Program-made: the position numbers and the translations under genes | Part shown: in pieces, positions 1 to 9,082 of the stretch | How positions within the stretch are numbered: position 1 is the first letter of the stretch | Layout of the letters: each line of letters opens with the position of its first letter | NCBI GenBank assembly: GCA_910586545.1 | Contig: CAJUIQ010000003.1 | Span: 1 to 64,000, forward strand | Length of the DNA stretch: 64,000 bases | DNA from: an uncultured Eubacteriales bacterium | GTDB taxonomy: Bacteria; Bacillota; Clostridia; Oscillospirales; CAG-272 | Reading direction: 5' to 3' | Notes under the pieces: model-generated | The model's database searches: none | Told to the model about the DNA's origin: nothing | What the model saw: only the letters and a program-made list of their open reading frames with translations

Positions 1-753
1 GAACTGATTCCCGTAGACAGCGAACACAGCGCCATCTTTCAGTGTCTCACCGCCACAGGTTCTGCCAATCCCCACGGTCCTGCAGATCCTGCAAAAATTC
101 GCCGAATTATCCTTACCGCATCCGGCGGACCGTTCTTTGGAAAAACTTCGGCGGAGCTTTCCGCCGTAACACCGCAGATGGCTCTGGCCCATCCCACCTG
201 GAAAATGGGCAAAAAAATCACAATTGACAGCGCCACACTGATGAACAAAGGCTTTGAATGGATCGAGGCTTGCCGTCTGTTCGGCGTGCGGGGGGATCAG
301 GTAGAGGTTGTTGTCCATCCACAAAGTATAATTCATTCCATGGTGGAATACATTGATACATCCGTACTTGCGCAAATGTCCTATCCGGATATGGCGGACT
401 GTGTCCGCTACGCGCTTCATTATCCGCAGCGCGCGCCCTTTGACGGCCACAGTCTGGATTTTGCCGCAGTGGGAACGCTGACCTTCCATACACCTGACGA
501 AAAGGCGTTTCCCGCGCTAAAAATCGCCCGACAGGCTTGGGAGGCAGGAGGCTGCGCTCCCGCGGCGTTGATCGCCGCAGATGAAATCGCAGTAGACGCG
601 TTTTTGTCTGGTAAAATCTCTTTTACGGATATTCCCGCTTTGGTTGGGGAAACCTTAGCCGTATGTTCCGTCTATCCGGTAAAAACGGAAGAAGACGTTT
701 ACGAAGCAGACCGCGCTGCCAGAGCTACCGCTCTGGCACAGATAAAAAGATAA
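1..753 (+). CDS. dxr: 1-deoxy-D-xylulose 5-phosphate reductoisomerase (5'-truncated by window edge)
   Basis: This is the C-terminal part (250 codons) of DXR, the NADPH- and metal-dependent enzyme that makes 2-C-methyl-D-erythritol 4-phosphate in the MEP isoprenoid pathway. The frame is open from base 1 without a start, so the N-terminal Rossmann domain lies outside the window. Visible family motifs are LIPVDSEHSAIFQCL at the left edge, ILTASGGPF, and KMGKKITIDSATLMNKG (catalytic and linker region), then the C-terminal helical domain ending AQIKR. A full enzyme is about 380-400 residues. It is followed after 21 bp by rseP and then ispG, the usual Firmicutes order, so the cluster holds two steps of the same pathway. 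The family is certain from the motifs; expression control lies upstream of the window. Confidence 0.97.
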   Translation, partial: ELIPVDSEHSAIFQCLTATGSANPHGPADPAKIRRIILTASGGPFFGKTSAELSAVTPQMALAHPTWKMGKKITIDSATLMNKGFEWIEACRLFGVRGDQVEVVVHPQSIIHSMVEYIDTSVLAQMSYPDMADCVRYALHYPQRAPFDGHSLDFAAVGTLTFHTPDEKAFPALKIARQAWEAGGCAPAALIAADEIAVDAFLSGKISFTDIPALVGETLAVCSVYPVKTEEDVYEADRAARATALAQIKR

Positions 754-774
754 TTTTCCAGTAACGGAAAGGGC

Positions 775-1815
775 GTGATTTCTATTTCTACCGTACTGTA
801 TATTTTGCTTGCCGTTTTTATTTTCGGCGTACTGATTTTTGTCCACGAGGGCGGGCACTTTCTCTTTGCTCGTCTGTTCCATGTGTCTATTCGAGAATTT
901 GCTATTGGTATGGGGCCAAAGCTGCTTACCCGCACATCCAAAAAATCTGGTATTGCTTATTCCCTGCGCCTGTTTCCAATCGGCGGATTTGTTTCCATGG
1001 TGGGAGAGGATGAAGAATCCGACGATCCCAACGCGTTCAACAAGAAAAAAGTGTGGCAGCGGCTGATCATCGTTTCCGCCGGCGCTATCATCAATATTTT
1101 GCTTGGGGTAATCATCACCTCTGTGCTGGTTTGCGCCAAACCTGTGCTGGGTTCTACTGTTGTCGCGGAATTTGCCGAAGGGTCCGTATCTTACGAGGCC
1201 GGACTGCAGATAGATGATGAAATCATCCGTGTAGATGGCCAGCGGGTGCATATTGCCGACGAACTTATGTACGAAATTATGCGCCTGGGTATTGAACCGG
1301 TGGATCTTACTGTCATTCGGGATGGCGAGGAAGTGGTCGTGAAGGATGTAGAATTTCCCATCATGTCAGAATCCGGTACAGCCTTCGGAAACCAGGACTT
1401 CAAAATTTATGCTGAAAGACCCTCCGTTGGAAATATAGCGAAACACTGCCTTTACAGAAGCACCTACACCGTCCGTATGATTTGGGAATCTTTGTATGAC
1501 CTTGTAACCGGCCGATATGGGATCCAGGCTGTATCCGGCCCGGTAGGCGTTACAGAAGTGCTTACAGAAGCTGCGCAAACCAGCAGTTTTAGCTTTTTCT
1601 CGCTGATTGCAATCATCACCATAAATCTAGGCGTAGTCAATCTATTGCCCCTACCCGCTCTGGACGGAGGCCGCCTAATCTTTTTAATCATTGAAGGTAT
1701 CCGCAGAAAGCCCATAAAGCCGGAAATCGAAGGCTATATACATTTTGCGGGACTGGCGGTGCTGATGCTTTTCATGGTAGTGATTTGTGTGAAGGATATC
1801 ATCGGCCTGTTTTAG
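775..1815 (+). CDS. rseP: RIP metalloprotease RseP/RasP (site-2 protease)
   Basis: Membrane-embedded zinc protease of the S2P family that cleaves anti-sigma factors and signal-peptide remnants inside the membrane. The 346-residue product has the zinc motif HEGGH at residues 24-28 in the first membrane segment, a PDZ domain at about residues 110-190, and the second active-site motif NLLPLPALDGGRL near residue 290-300 in a late membrane segment, whose Asp is the third zinc ligand. The chosen start is GTG at 775, with GGAAAGG a few bases upstream; no closer ATG fits the family N-terminus. It sits 21 bp after dxr and 12 bp before ispG, so it is almost surely co-transcribed with both. Its substrate in this organism cannot be read from the sequence. 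Confidence 0.96.
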   Translation: MISISTVLYILLAVFIFGVLIFVHEGGHFLFARLFHVSIREFAIGMGPKLLTRTSKKSGIAYSLRLFPIGGFVSMVGEDEESDDPNAFNKKKVWQRLIIVSAGAIINILLGVIITSVLVCAKPVLGSTVVAEFAEGSVSYEAGLQIDDEIIRVDGQRVHIADELMYEIMRLGIEPVDLTVIRDGEEVVVKDVEFPIMSESGTAFGNQDFKIYAERPSVGNIAKHCLYRSTYTVRMIWESLYDLVTGRYGIQAVSGPVGVTEVLTEAAQTSSFSFFSLIAIITINLGVVNLLPLPALDGGRLIFLIIEGIRRKPIKPEIEGYIHFAGLAVLMLFMVVICVKDIIGLF

Positions 1816-1827
1816 AAAGGAATTTCT

Positions 1828-2910
1828 ATGAGAAGAAAAACACGCACCGTCCGTGTAGGAAATATTACTATCGGCGGGAATGCGCCTGTGTCCATACAGT
1901 CTATGACCAATCGACCCGCCGGGGACTTTGATGGAACCATTGAACAAATTCATGCCCTGACTGCCGCCGGTTGTGAAATTGTGCGCATTGCCGTACCCGA
2001 TATGGAAACGGCCGCCGTCTTTGCAAAAGCGAAGCAGGCCGGCATTACCGCGCCGCTTGTAGCGGATATCCATTTCGATTATAGAATTGCCCTGGAGGCC
2101 CTGCGGCAGGGAGCCGATAAAATCCGGATCAATCCTGGAAATATCGGCAGCAGGGACCGCGTACAGGCAGTGGCAAACGCTTGTAAAAATGCCGGCGTCC
2201 CAATACGTATCGGCGTTAATGGAGGGTCCCTGGAAAAATCCCTTTTGGAAAAATACGGCGGACCAACTGCAGACGCCCTGGCCGAAAGCGCCATGAGCCA
2301 AGCGGAAATGCTGGAGGACATGGGATTTCACGATATTGTCCTTTCAATTAAATCCTCCCGGGTGGATACCATGATCCACGCCTGTCGAATCGTTGCGGCC
2401 CAGTCGGATTATCCCCTGCATTTAGGTGTCACAGAAGCCGGCACACAGTACAGCGGCATTGTCAAAAATGCAATGGGTATCGGCGCGCTGCTGTGCGATG
2501 GGATCGGCGATACCATTCGAGTGACGTTGACCGCTGATCCCGCCGCCGAAGTCACCGCCGCAAAAGAAATTTTGGCGGCGGCCGGAGTGCGAAATCATGG
2601 AATCACCGTCATCTCCTGCCCTACCTGTGGGCGGACGAAAATCGATCTAATCTCTATCGCGGAGGCTTATAAAGCAGCAGTGTCCGAAATAGATACCGGC
2701 GGAAAAAGCATTACGGCAGCCATTATGGGGTGTGCCGTCAATGGCCCGGGAGAAGCCCGGGAAGCGGATTTTGGCGTTGCCGGAGGAGACGGATGCGCCA
2801 TTTTATTCCGGCGCGGGAAGCAAGTGTGCCGTATCGCTGAGGACAAGCTGCTGGAAGTTTTAATGGAAGAAACGCACCGAATGCTGGAAGATACGCAGGA
2901 TACCCTGTAA
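1828..2910 (+). CDS. ispG: 4-hydroxy-3-methylbut-2-en-1-yl diphosphate synthase
   Basis: IspG (GcpE) converts 2-C-methyl-D-erythritol 2,4-cyclodiphosphate to HMBPP, the penultimate step of the MEP pathway, using a [4Fe-4S] cluster in the cytoplasm. The 360-residue protein starts MRRKTRTVRVGNITIGG. The TIM-barrel part is followed by the cluster-binding domain with SCPTCGRTKIDL (Cys at about 263 and 266) and GCAVNGPGEA (Cys near 301). This is the short bacterial form without the plant-type insert. The ribosome site AAAGGAATTTCT precedes the ATG. It lies between rseP and polC (15 bp gap), in the same operon as dxr, which supplies the pathway upstream. Confidence 0.97.
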   Translation: MRRKTRTVRVGNITIGGNAPVSIQSMTNRPAGDFDGTIEQIHALTAAGCEIVRIAVPDMETAAVFAKAKQAGITAPLVADIHFDYRIALEALRQGADKIRINPGNIGSRDRVQAVANACKNAGVPIRIGVNGGSLEKSLLEKYGGPTADALAESAMSQAEMLEDMGFHDIVLSIKSSRVDTMIHACRIVAAQSDYPLHLGVTEAGTQYSGIVKNAMGIGALLCDGIGDTIRVTLTADPAAEVTAAKEILAAAGVRNHGITVISCPTCGRTKIDLISIAEAYKAAVSEIDTGGKSITAAIMGCAVNGPGEAREADFGVAGGDGCAILFRRGKQVCRIAEDKLLEVLMEETHRMLEDTQDTL

Positions 2911-2925
2911 GAAACGGAGATATTT

Positions 2926-5900
2926 ATGGCAGAAGCAAAAAAGCGCACGCTGAAAACAATCTTCTCCCGATTTACGCCGCAAACCCAGCGGCAGCGGGAG
3001 ATTTTTGACGCTGCCGCCGACGCCCTCCTCTCCGGAGATAAAGAAAAAAGCATGTACCAGGTATCGTTTTCCCTTCCTTTTCTCTGCGAAAAACGGGATC
3101 TGTATCAAATGGAGGATCAGCTTTGCGAGCTGTACGGTCTCGCCATGCTCCGTCTATTGCCAAGTTTTCCGTCGGAGTTGTTTACTGAAGCGTATCTGCC
3201 CCAGGTTTTGATCGAATCCAAACGGGTAGGCGCTGTGTCCAACGGTTTCTTTAATACATACGAAAGCAAAATCGAAGGAGATAAGATCACCCTGTCCGTT
3301 CCCTTCACCATCGGTGGTGTAGAGCTTTTGGATTTAGGACGCACCGGCGATATTATTGCGGGCATTATCCGCAGCGAATTTTCCCTTTCCTATAAAGTAG
3401 AAATTATACAAAGCGAGGATTATCTGTCCCATTTTGAGGCGTACATACAACAGCAGAATCAGGAAATCCGAGAATATCAGCAACGCGCCGAAGAGCAGGC
3501 AGCGCAATATCAGGCCGAACAGGAGAAAAAAGCTCAGGAGGAAGCCGAGGCTAATCCCGTATATGAACGGGTAGAATCTCTTTTTGACGGAGAAGCACAG
3601 GTAGAAACAGTGGGAGACGCGCTGGTGCGAGCTGGAAAAATGGTCTTCAATGTCTCTGACGGCGAAGTGATTTTTGGAGAAGATTTTGAGCATGACGATC
3701 CTACCCCTCTGCGCAGCATCAACAGGGCAGCCCGTCATGTGGTGGTACTTGGTCAGGTTTTTCAAGTAAAAACCAACGAGCTGCGGGGCAGCGACAAATT
3801 TTCTGTAAGTATTGGCATCACCGACAAAGACAGCTCCGTATTTCTGCGTACAACCTTGGAAGAAGGAGAAGCGGCAGCGCTGGCGTCCGCTACAAAACCG
3901 GGTATCTGTTTGGCGGCTTGCGGCAGTGTACGTCAGGATAAATATGGAGAATTTAATATTACCCTGAAAGGGGCAAAGAAAATCAAGATGCATATCCGTC
4001 CCGACAGGGCAGATACCAAACGAGTCGAACTGCACATGCATACGAACCTTTCTTCTATGGACGCGACAGCAAAGCCGGAAGAAATCGTAAAGCGAGCGGC
4101 AGCGTGGGGGCAGAAGGCAATTGCCATCACTGACCACGGCACCGCCCAAGCTTTTCCCACAGCAATGCTTGCCGCAAAAAAACTGGAAGATTTTAAGGTG
4201 CTGTACGGAATTGAAGCCTATTTTGTGGACGATACGGCCAGAGCGTTATATGGCAGAACAGACATCGGCTTCGATGAGGAAATGATCGTATTCGATATTG
4301 AAACCACCGGTCTCTCCGTGCAAAACTGTAAAATTACGGAAATTGGCGCTGTAAAAGTCCAGGGCGGCCAAGTGCTGGACACCTTCAACACCTTTGTCAA
4401 TCCTGAAGTTCCTATTCCGGAAAATATTACCCAGCTCACCGGCATCACCGACGAGATGGTGGCGGACGCGCCGTCTGTAGACGCGGCGCTGCGCGCTTTT
4501 TTCGATTTTACAGGAAACCGGCTGCTGATTGCCCACAACGCAGGATTTGATACCAGCTTTATTCGGCGGGCTGCCGAAGAATGCGGACTTCCCTTTGAAA
4601 ACCCATATCTAGATACCGTATCTATGTCTAGATATGTAAATCCCGAACTGAAACGTCACCGTCTGGATACCTTAGCGGAATACTTTCATTTGGGAGATTT
4701 TAACCACCACCGGGCATCAGACGACGCGGAAATGCTGGCATATATCTTCTTCAAAATGATTGACAAGCTCCAAGATGAAGGCATCACTGATTTTGCCCAG
4801 ATGACCAACGCAATGAGTGAAAACGCGGATCCCTTGAAGCTGCGTACATATCACCAGATTATTCTGGCTAAAAACCTCACCGGGTTAAAAAATCTGTACC
4901 GGCTTGTATCGGAATCCTATCTGAAATATTACCGCCGCACGCCTCGTATTCCCAAAACCCGCCTGATGGAGCTGCGGGAAGGACTCATCATTGGATCCGC
5001 CTGCGAAGCGGGAGAGCTGTTCCGAGCTATACTGGAGAATAAGCCCCAGGCCGCCATTGAGGAAATCGCCTCTTTTTATGATTATCTGGAAATTCAGCCC
5101 ATAGCCAACAACATGTTCCTGATTGAAAACGAAAAGGCAGCGGATATAGAAGAACTGCGAGAGCTGAATCGAAAAATCGTAGCCCTAGGTGAAAAGCTGA
5201 ACAAACCGGTATGCGCTACCTGCGACGCCCACTATATTGATCCTGAGGATGAAATTTACCGCCGCATTCTGCTGACCGGTATGAAATTCGCGGATGCAGA
5301 CAAGGTCAGTCATTTGTACATGCGTACAACAGAGGAGATGCTGGAGGAATTTTCCTATCTGGGGGAAGAAAAGGCCTACGAAGTAGTGGTCACCAACACC
5401 AATAAAATTGCCGATATGGTAGAAAAAATGGATCCGATCCCGGCCGGCTCCTATCCGCCCCATATCGAAGGCAGTGAAGAAGAACTTACCAATAAATGCT
5501 ACGAAATGGCCGCTTCTATGTACGGTGACCCCCTTCCAACGCAGGTGCAGTCTCGTCTGGAACGGGAACTGGATTCTATCATCAAAAACGGATTTGCCAT
5601 CATGTATATCATTGCCCGCCGTCTGGTGGAAAACAGCGAATCCAAAGGATATCAGGTGGGCTCCAGAGGATCTGTAGGCTCCTCCTTTGCAGCCACCATG
5701 GGTGGCATCACCAAGGTAAATCCTCTGCCGCCCCACTATCGCTGCCCGGCGTGTAGATACAGTGAATGGATTGAGGACGGTTCTGTAAAATCCGGCTTTG
5801 ACTTACCTGCCAAGGACTGCCCCAAATGCGGCGCGCCGGATATGATCCGGGACGGCCACAACATTCCCTTCGAAACCTTTCTGGGCTTCTACGGAGACAA

Positions 5901-7332
5901 GACGCCGGATATTGACCTGAACTTTTCTGGAGATGTCCAAGGCGACGCCCATAAATATACAGAAGTGTTGTTCGGTAAAGGGCACGCCTTTCGTGCTGGA
6001 ACCATCGGCACGTTGGCGGAAAAAACCGCTTTCGGATATGCGTCGAAATATCTGGAAGGGAAAGGAATCTCCGTGTGCCGTGCGGAACTGGAGCGATTGA
6101 TCAGCGGCTGTGTTGGCGTCAAACGAACCACAGGGCAGCACCCCGGAGGGATCATCATTGTGCCGCAAGGATACGAAATTTACGACTTCTGTCCGGTGCA
6201 GCACCCGGCAGACGATCCTAACTCCGGCACCATCACCACCCACTTTGAGTTTAAATATTTGCATGACACCATTCTGAAACTGGACATACTGGGACACGAT
6301 ATTCCCACCAAGTATAAACGGCTGGAAGAGTACACGAACACCAACGTGCTGGACTGTAATCTCAGTGATCCCAAACTCTATCAGCTTTTCACCACGCCTG
6401 CTCCCCTGGGCGTGACCAAAGAGGAATTACTTGGTGTGGAAACGGGGACTTTGGGTCTTCCCGAAATGAACACCAAATTTGTGCGGGGCGTGCTCATTCA
6501 GGCCAATCCGAAAAGCTTTTCCGACCTGCTGCAGATTTCTGGTCTGACCCACGGTACCGGAGTTTGGCTTGGCAACGCAGATATGTTGATTGATGCGGGA
6601 ACCTGCACCATATCCGATGTGATTGGGTGCCGAGACGATATTATGCTGTATCTGATTCAAAATCACAATATGGAAAAGGCAATGTCCTTTGCTATTATGG
6701 AAGACGTGCGCAAAGGAAAAGGATTGAAACCGGAATATGAGGAAGCCATGATTGCCGCCGGCGTGCCGGACTGGTATATTGACTCCTGTAAAAAGATCAA
6801 GTACATGTTTCCCAAGGCGCATGCGGCAGCATACGTTATTGATGCGCTGCGCCTTGGCTGGTATAAAATCTATTACCCCAAAGAATTTTACGCAGCCTAT
6901 TTTACTGCGGCGCCCGGCGGGGTGGAAGCCAGCGTGGTCTGCGGCGGCAAACAGGCGGTAAAAGCAAAAATGGATGAAATCAAAAATATGGGTAAAGAAG
7001 CCACCGCAAAGGATAATGAAACCTTCGGCGCCCTTCAGCTTGTCAACGAAGCGATGGCCCGTGGAATCCGCTTTCTTCCGGTAGATTTAAAACAGTCCCA
7101 CGCAAAAAAATTTCTGCCCCAAGAAGAGGGTATACGTATGCCCTTCAACTCTATCGGCGGCTTAGGCGATACCGCTGCGGAAAATATTATGCGCGCCAGA
7201 ACGGAAGAAGATATCTTCTCCGTAGAGGATCTGCGCATCGCTGCTAAGCTTTCCAAAACGGTTGTGGAAGTGCTGGACGCCAACGGTGTGTTCAAAGGCA
7301 TGTCTATGACCAATCAACTATCCTTTTTCTAA
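2926..7332 (+). CDS. polC: DNA polymerase III alpha subunit, PolC type
   Basis: Gram-positive replicative polymerase with built-in proofreading, 1468 residues, the normal PolC size. Order of parts: N-terminal domain with a charged coiled stretch (about 175-210), OB-fold (about 245-360), PHP domain starting with ELHMHTNLSSMD near 368, a DEDDh 3'-5' exonuclease inserted in the PHP domain beginning FDIETTGLS near 454, the rest of PHP, then the Pol3 catalytic core with GSRGSVGSS near 912, a zinc module of two CPxC pairs (CPAC...CPKC, about 942-970) and PDIDLNFSGD near 995 carrying catalytic Asp residues. Exonuclease before the zinc module is the PolC, not DnaE, layout. It ends the dxr-rseP-ispG-polC run and is followed by a strong hairpin. 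This gene is one of the best markers that the host is a Firmicute. Confidence 0.98.
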   Translation: MAEAKKRTLKTIFSRFTPQTQRQREIFDAAADALLSGDKEKSMYQVSFSLPFLCEKRDLYQMEDQLCELYGLAMLRLLPSFPSELFTEAYLPQVLIESKRVGAVSNGFFNTYESKIEGDKITLSVPFTIGGVELLDLGRTGDIIAGIIRSEFSLSYKVEIIQSEDYLSHFEAYIQQQNQEIREYQQRAEEQAAQYQAEQEKKAQEEAEANPVYERVESLFDGEAQVETVGDALVRAGKMVFNVSDGEVIFGEDFEHDDPTPLRSINRAARHVVVLGQVFQVKTNELRGSDKFSVSIGITDKDSSVFLRTTLEEGEAAALASATKPGICLAACGSVRQDKYGEFNITLKGAKKIKMHIRPDRADTKRVELHMHTNLSSMDATAKPEEIVKRAAAWGQKAIAITDHGTAQAFPTAMLAAKKLEDFKVLYGIEAYFVDDTARALYGRTDIGFDEEMIVFDIETTGLSVQNCKITEIGAVKVQGGQVLDTFNTFVNPEVPIPENITQLTGITDEMVADAPSVDAALRAFFDFTGNRLLIAHNAGFDTSFIRRAAEECGLPFENPYLDTVSMSRYVNPELKRHRLDTLAEYFHLGDFNHHRASDDAEMLAYIFFKMIDKLQDEGITDFAQMTNAMSENADPLKLRTYHQIILAKNLTGLKNLYRLVSESYLKYYRRTPRIPKTRLMELREGLIIGSACEAGELFRAILENKPQAAIEEIASFYDYLEIQPIANNMFLIENEKAADIEELRELNRKIVALGEKLNKPVCATCDAHYIDPEDEIYRRILLTGMKFADADKVSHLYMRTTEEMLEEFSYLGEEKAYEVVVTNTNKIADMVEKMDPIPAGSYPPHIEGSEEELTNKCYEMAASMYGDPLPTQVQSRLERELDSIIKNGFAIMYIIARRLVENSESKGYQVGSRGSVGSSFAATMGGITKVNPLPPHYRCPACRYSEWIEDGSVKSGFDLPAKDCPKCGAPDMIRDGHNIPFETFLGFYGDKTPDIDLNFSGDVQGDAHKYTEVLFGKGHAFRAGTIGTLAEKTAFGYASKYLEGKGISVCRAELERLISGCVGVKRTTGQHPGGIIIVPQGYEIYDFCPVQHPADDPNSGTITTHFEFKYLHDTILKLDILGHDIPTKYKRLEEYTNTNVLDCNLSDPKLYQLFTTPAPLGVTKEELLGVETGTLGLPEMNTKFVRGVLIQANPKSFSDLLQISGLTHGTGVWLGNADMLIDAGTCTISDVIGCRDDIMLYLIQNHNMEKAMSFAIMEDVRKGKGLKPEYEEAMIAAGVPDWYIDSCKKIKYMFPKAHAAAYVIDALRLGWYKIYYPKEFYAAYFTAAPGGVEASVVCGGKQAVKAKMDEIKNMGKEATAKDNETFGALQLVNEAMARGIRFLPVDLKQSHAKKFLPQEEGIRMPFNSIGGLGDTAAENIMRARTEEDIFSVEDLRIAAKLSKTVVEVLDANGVFKGMSMTNQLSFF

Positions 7333-7352
7333 TGCTTCCATTACTGCATTCG

Positions 7353-7391
7353 TATCTCTCCCCCGTCAGCGAAGCTGACGGGGGAGAGATA
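7353..7391 (+). terminator. 18-bp hairpin after polC
   Basis: A perfect inverted repeat with arms of about 18 bases (7353-7370 and 7374-7391) and a GAA loop starts 20 bases after the polC stop. It is GC-rich in the upper stem (CCCCCGTCAGC). There is no clean T-tract after it, so it may stop transcription weakly, stabilise the 3' end of the mRNA, or be a short repeat element. Confidence 0.6.
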
Positions 7392-7491
7392 TCCTTGCCC
7401 TCATTCTGATTTATTCATTTTTCCGGAATACTGGACAATCCCTACTGCATATACTGCTGTAAAAAGCATATATCATATCCGGGAGGGAACC

Positions 7492-7782
7492 ATGGCCTGC
7501 AACACAAACAGCCTGAGCAATAAAATTGTGATCAGCGTATGCGACGGCAGAAAGCTGGGACATATTTGCAATTATGAAATCGATTTATGTAATGGGTGTA
7601 TTACAGCGATATTCGTTCCGGGGGAAGGCGGCCATTTCGGATTTGGGCGGAGCAATGATCTGCGCATCCCCTGGGATAAAATTCAAAAAATTGGAGAAGA
7701 CGCGATTTTGGTAGATGTACCGCCCCACATGCCGGAATGCAATTGTCCGCCTCCACCTCCAAAAAGAAAATGGTTTTGGTAA
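7492..7782 (+). CDS. YlmC/YmxH family PRC-barrel sporulation protein
   Basis: Small 96-residue protein with a single PRC-barrel-like domain. The typical family start (about residues 8-30: KIVISVCDGRKLGHI) is followed by DFD-like beta strands, the DLRIPWDKIQKIGEDAILVD stretch and a Pro- and Cys-rich tail (CNCPPPPPKRK). Members are found in spore-forming Firmicutes and annotated as sporulation proteins; the biochemical role is unknown. The start ATG has a good ribosome site (GGGAGG, 4-5 bases upstream). It is a single gene between the polC hairpin and its own terminator. Upstream, GGAATACT and CATATACT spaced by 15 bases resemble a mother-cell sigma-E promoter, but only weakly. Family assignment is fairly sure; function is not. 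Confidence 0.85.
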   Translation: MACNTNSLSNKIVISVCDGRKLGHICNYEIDLCNGCITAIFVPGEGGHFGFGRSNDLRIPWDKIQKIGEDAILVDVPPHMPECNCPPPPPKRKWFW

Positions 7783-7789
7783 TGGATAC

Positions 7790-7826
7790 AGCAGCAGGAT
7801 CTAATAGAATCCTGCTGCTATTATTT
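7790..7826 (+). terminator. Rho-independent terminator after the ylmC-like gene
   Basis: Arms AGCAGCAGGAT (7790-7800) and ATCCTGCTGCT (7809-7819) form an 11-bp stem with an 8-base loop, followed by the T-rich ATTATTTAT. It lies directly after the stop of the ylmC-like gene. Confidence 0.85.
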
Positions 7827-7870
7827 ATCTATGCAAAAGTTCGCTTCCGCAAGAAAAATCGCCAGGCAAA

Positions 7871-7899
7871 TTGACAATTTCTGTTTATTGTGGTAAAAT
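7871..7899 (+). promoter_or_regulatory. Sigma-A type promoter of the polysaccharide operon
   Basis: TTGACA (7871-7876), 17-base spacer, TAAAAT (7894-7899). It lies 55 bases before the glycosyltransferase start and is the only strong promoter in the gap, so it probably drives 7954-11824. Confidence 0.8.
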
Positions 7900-7953
7900 G
7901 ATTTTATTATTGTATACAAATCGTTCAAATCAAAAAGGAATCTTATAAATACT

Positions 7954-9012
7954 ATGAAAAGAGTCGCCATCTTCCAAAACGATTTAAGCGTGGGCGGAAT
8001 TCAAAAATCCTTGATCAACCTGCTGCGCAATATTGACTATAACCGTTTTTCCGTTGATTTGTATCTGTTCGCGGAAAATACCTTTTGGAACGTAGCATTT
8101 CCTGAAAAATTGAACGTAAAGTATTTGCATCCTGTATCCAAGGTCTACTCCTTTCTCCCCTTTAATCTGGCAAAAGGGCTGATTCACCCAGATTTCGGTG
8201 ACTGTGGGGAATATGATATAGCCATTGATTTCAATTCCTATCAGAACAGCTGCGCGGTAGGCGCCATCAAAATTCCGGCAAAAAAACGCGTCATGTGGAT
8301 TCACAACGACGTAGAAATAAAGCTGCAGAACGAGTGGAAATATCGCCTGCTCTGGAGTCTTTTTAAGGGCAAGTTCGCTTATTACGATGAATTTGTAGGA
8401 GTGTCCGAAGGACTGATCAAACCATTCCAAAAAATGTCCGGCGTGACAGATAAAAAATTTCGCGCCATTCAAAACTATATCGACACAACGGAAATTGCCC
8501 GCAAAGTTCTGGAAGAACCCGAAAATTTCGCTGTAGATCCAAACTGTTTCAACCTGGTAGGTCTGGGACGCCTGTGCCATCAAAAGGCATATGACATTAT
8601 GTTGGATATTTTCGCGCGTGCGCTGGCACGGAGAGAAGACCTTCGTCTGTATATCATTGGAGACGGACCGGATCGGGAAATGCTCCAGGAAAAAATTAAA
8701 AATCTGTCCCTGACGGGAAAAGTATTTCTGCTTGGAAACCAGTCGAATCCCTTCGGCTATATGCAGAAGATGGATGCGTTTATCTCCACTTCCCGGTATG
8801 AGGGTCAGCCCCTGAATATTATGGAAGCTATGGCTGTAGGACTCCCCCTATACTGTACAAAAAATCTGGAAAAGTATACGCAGGGCCTGGTAGGCTACGA
8901 AAATCTGGAGGATGCACTGGTGCAGGCCCAAAAGACAGAAAAACAGCCAGACGATTTGGCTGACTATAACCAGGAAATTACGGATAACATCACTGATTTA
9001 ATCGAACATTAA
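7954..9012 (+). CDS. GT4-family glycosyltransferase
   Basis: Retaining GT-B glycosyltransferase of 352 residues, likely cytoplasmic and working on a surface polysaccharide. The N-terminal half begins VAIFQNDLSVGGIQKSL, typical of GT4 enzymes that act on lipid-linked acceptors. The C-terminal nucleotide-sugar domain has GLGRLCHQKAYD (about 202-213), then TSRYEGQPLNIMEAMAVGLP (about 280-299) with the conserved E-x7-E pair. The start ATG at 7954 follows AAAAAGGAATC. It is the first gene of a three-gene operon with a UDP-GlcNAc 2-epimerase and a polymerase/ligase-like membrane protein, so a role in a ManNAc- or GlcNAc-containing exopolysaccharide or wall glycopolymer is inferred. Donor and acceptor sugars cannot be read from the sequence. 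Confidence 0.88.
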   Translation: MKRVAIFQNDLSVGGIQKSLINLLRNIDYNRFSVDLYLFAENTFWNVAFPEKLNVKYLHPVSKVYSFLPFNLAKGLIHPDFGDCGEYDIAIDFNSYQNSCAVGAIKIPAKKRVMWIHNDVEIKLQNEWKYRLLWSLFKGKFAYYDEFVGVSEGLIKPFQKMSGVTDKKFRAIQNYIDTTEIARKVLEEPENFAVDPNCFNLVGLGRLCHQKAYDIMLDIFARALARREDLRLYIIGDGPDREMLQEKIKNLSLTGKVFLLGNQSNPFGYMQKMDAFISTSRYEGQPLNIMEAMAVGLPLYCTKNLEKYTQGLVGYENLEDALVQAQKTEKQPDDLADYNQEITDNITDLIEH

Positions 9013-9082
9013 GTTTTAAAAAATAGCAATCATACGGGCTGCCATTTTCCTGCCCGCAAATTTTAGAAAGGATATTTCTAAT

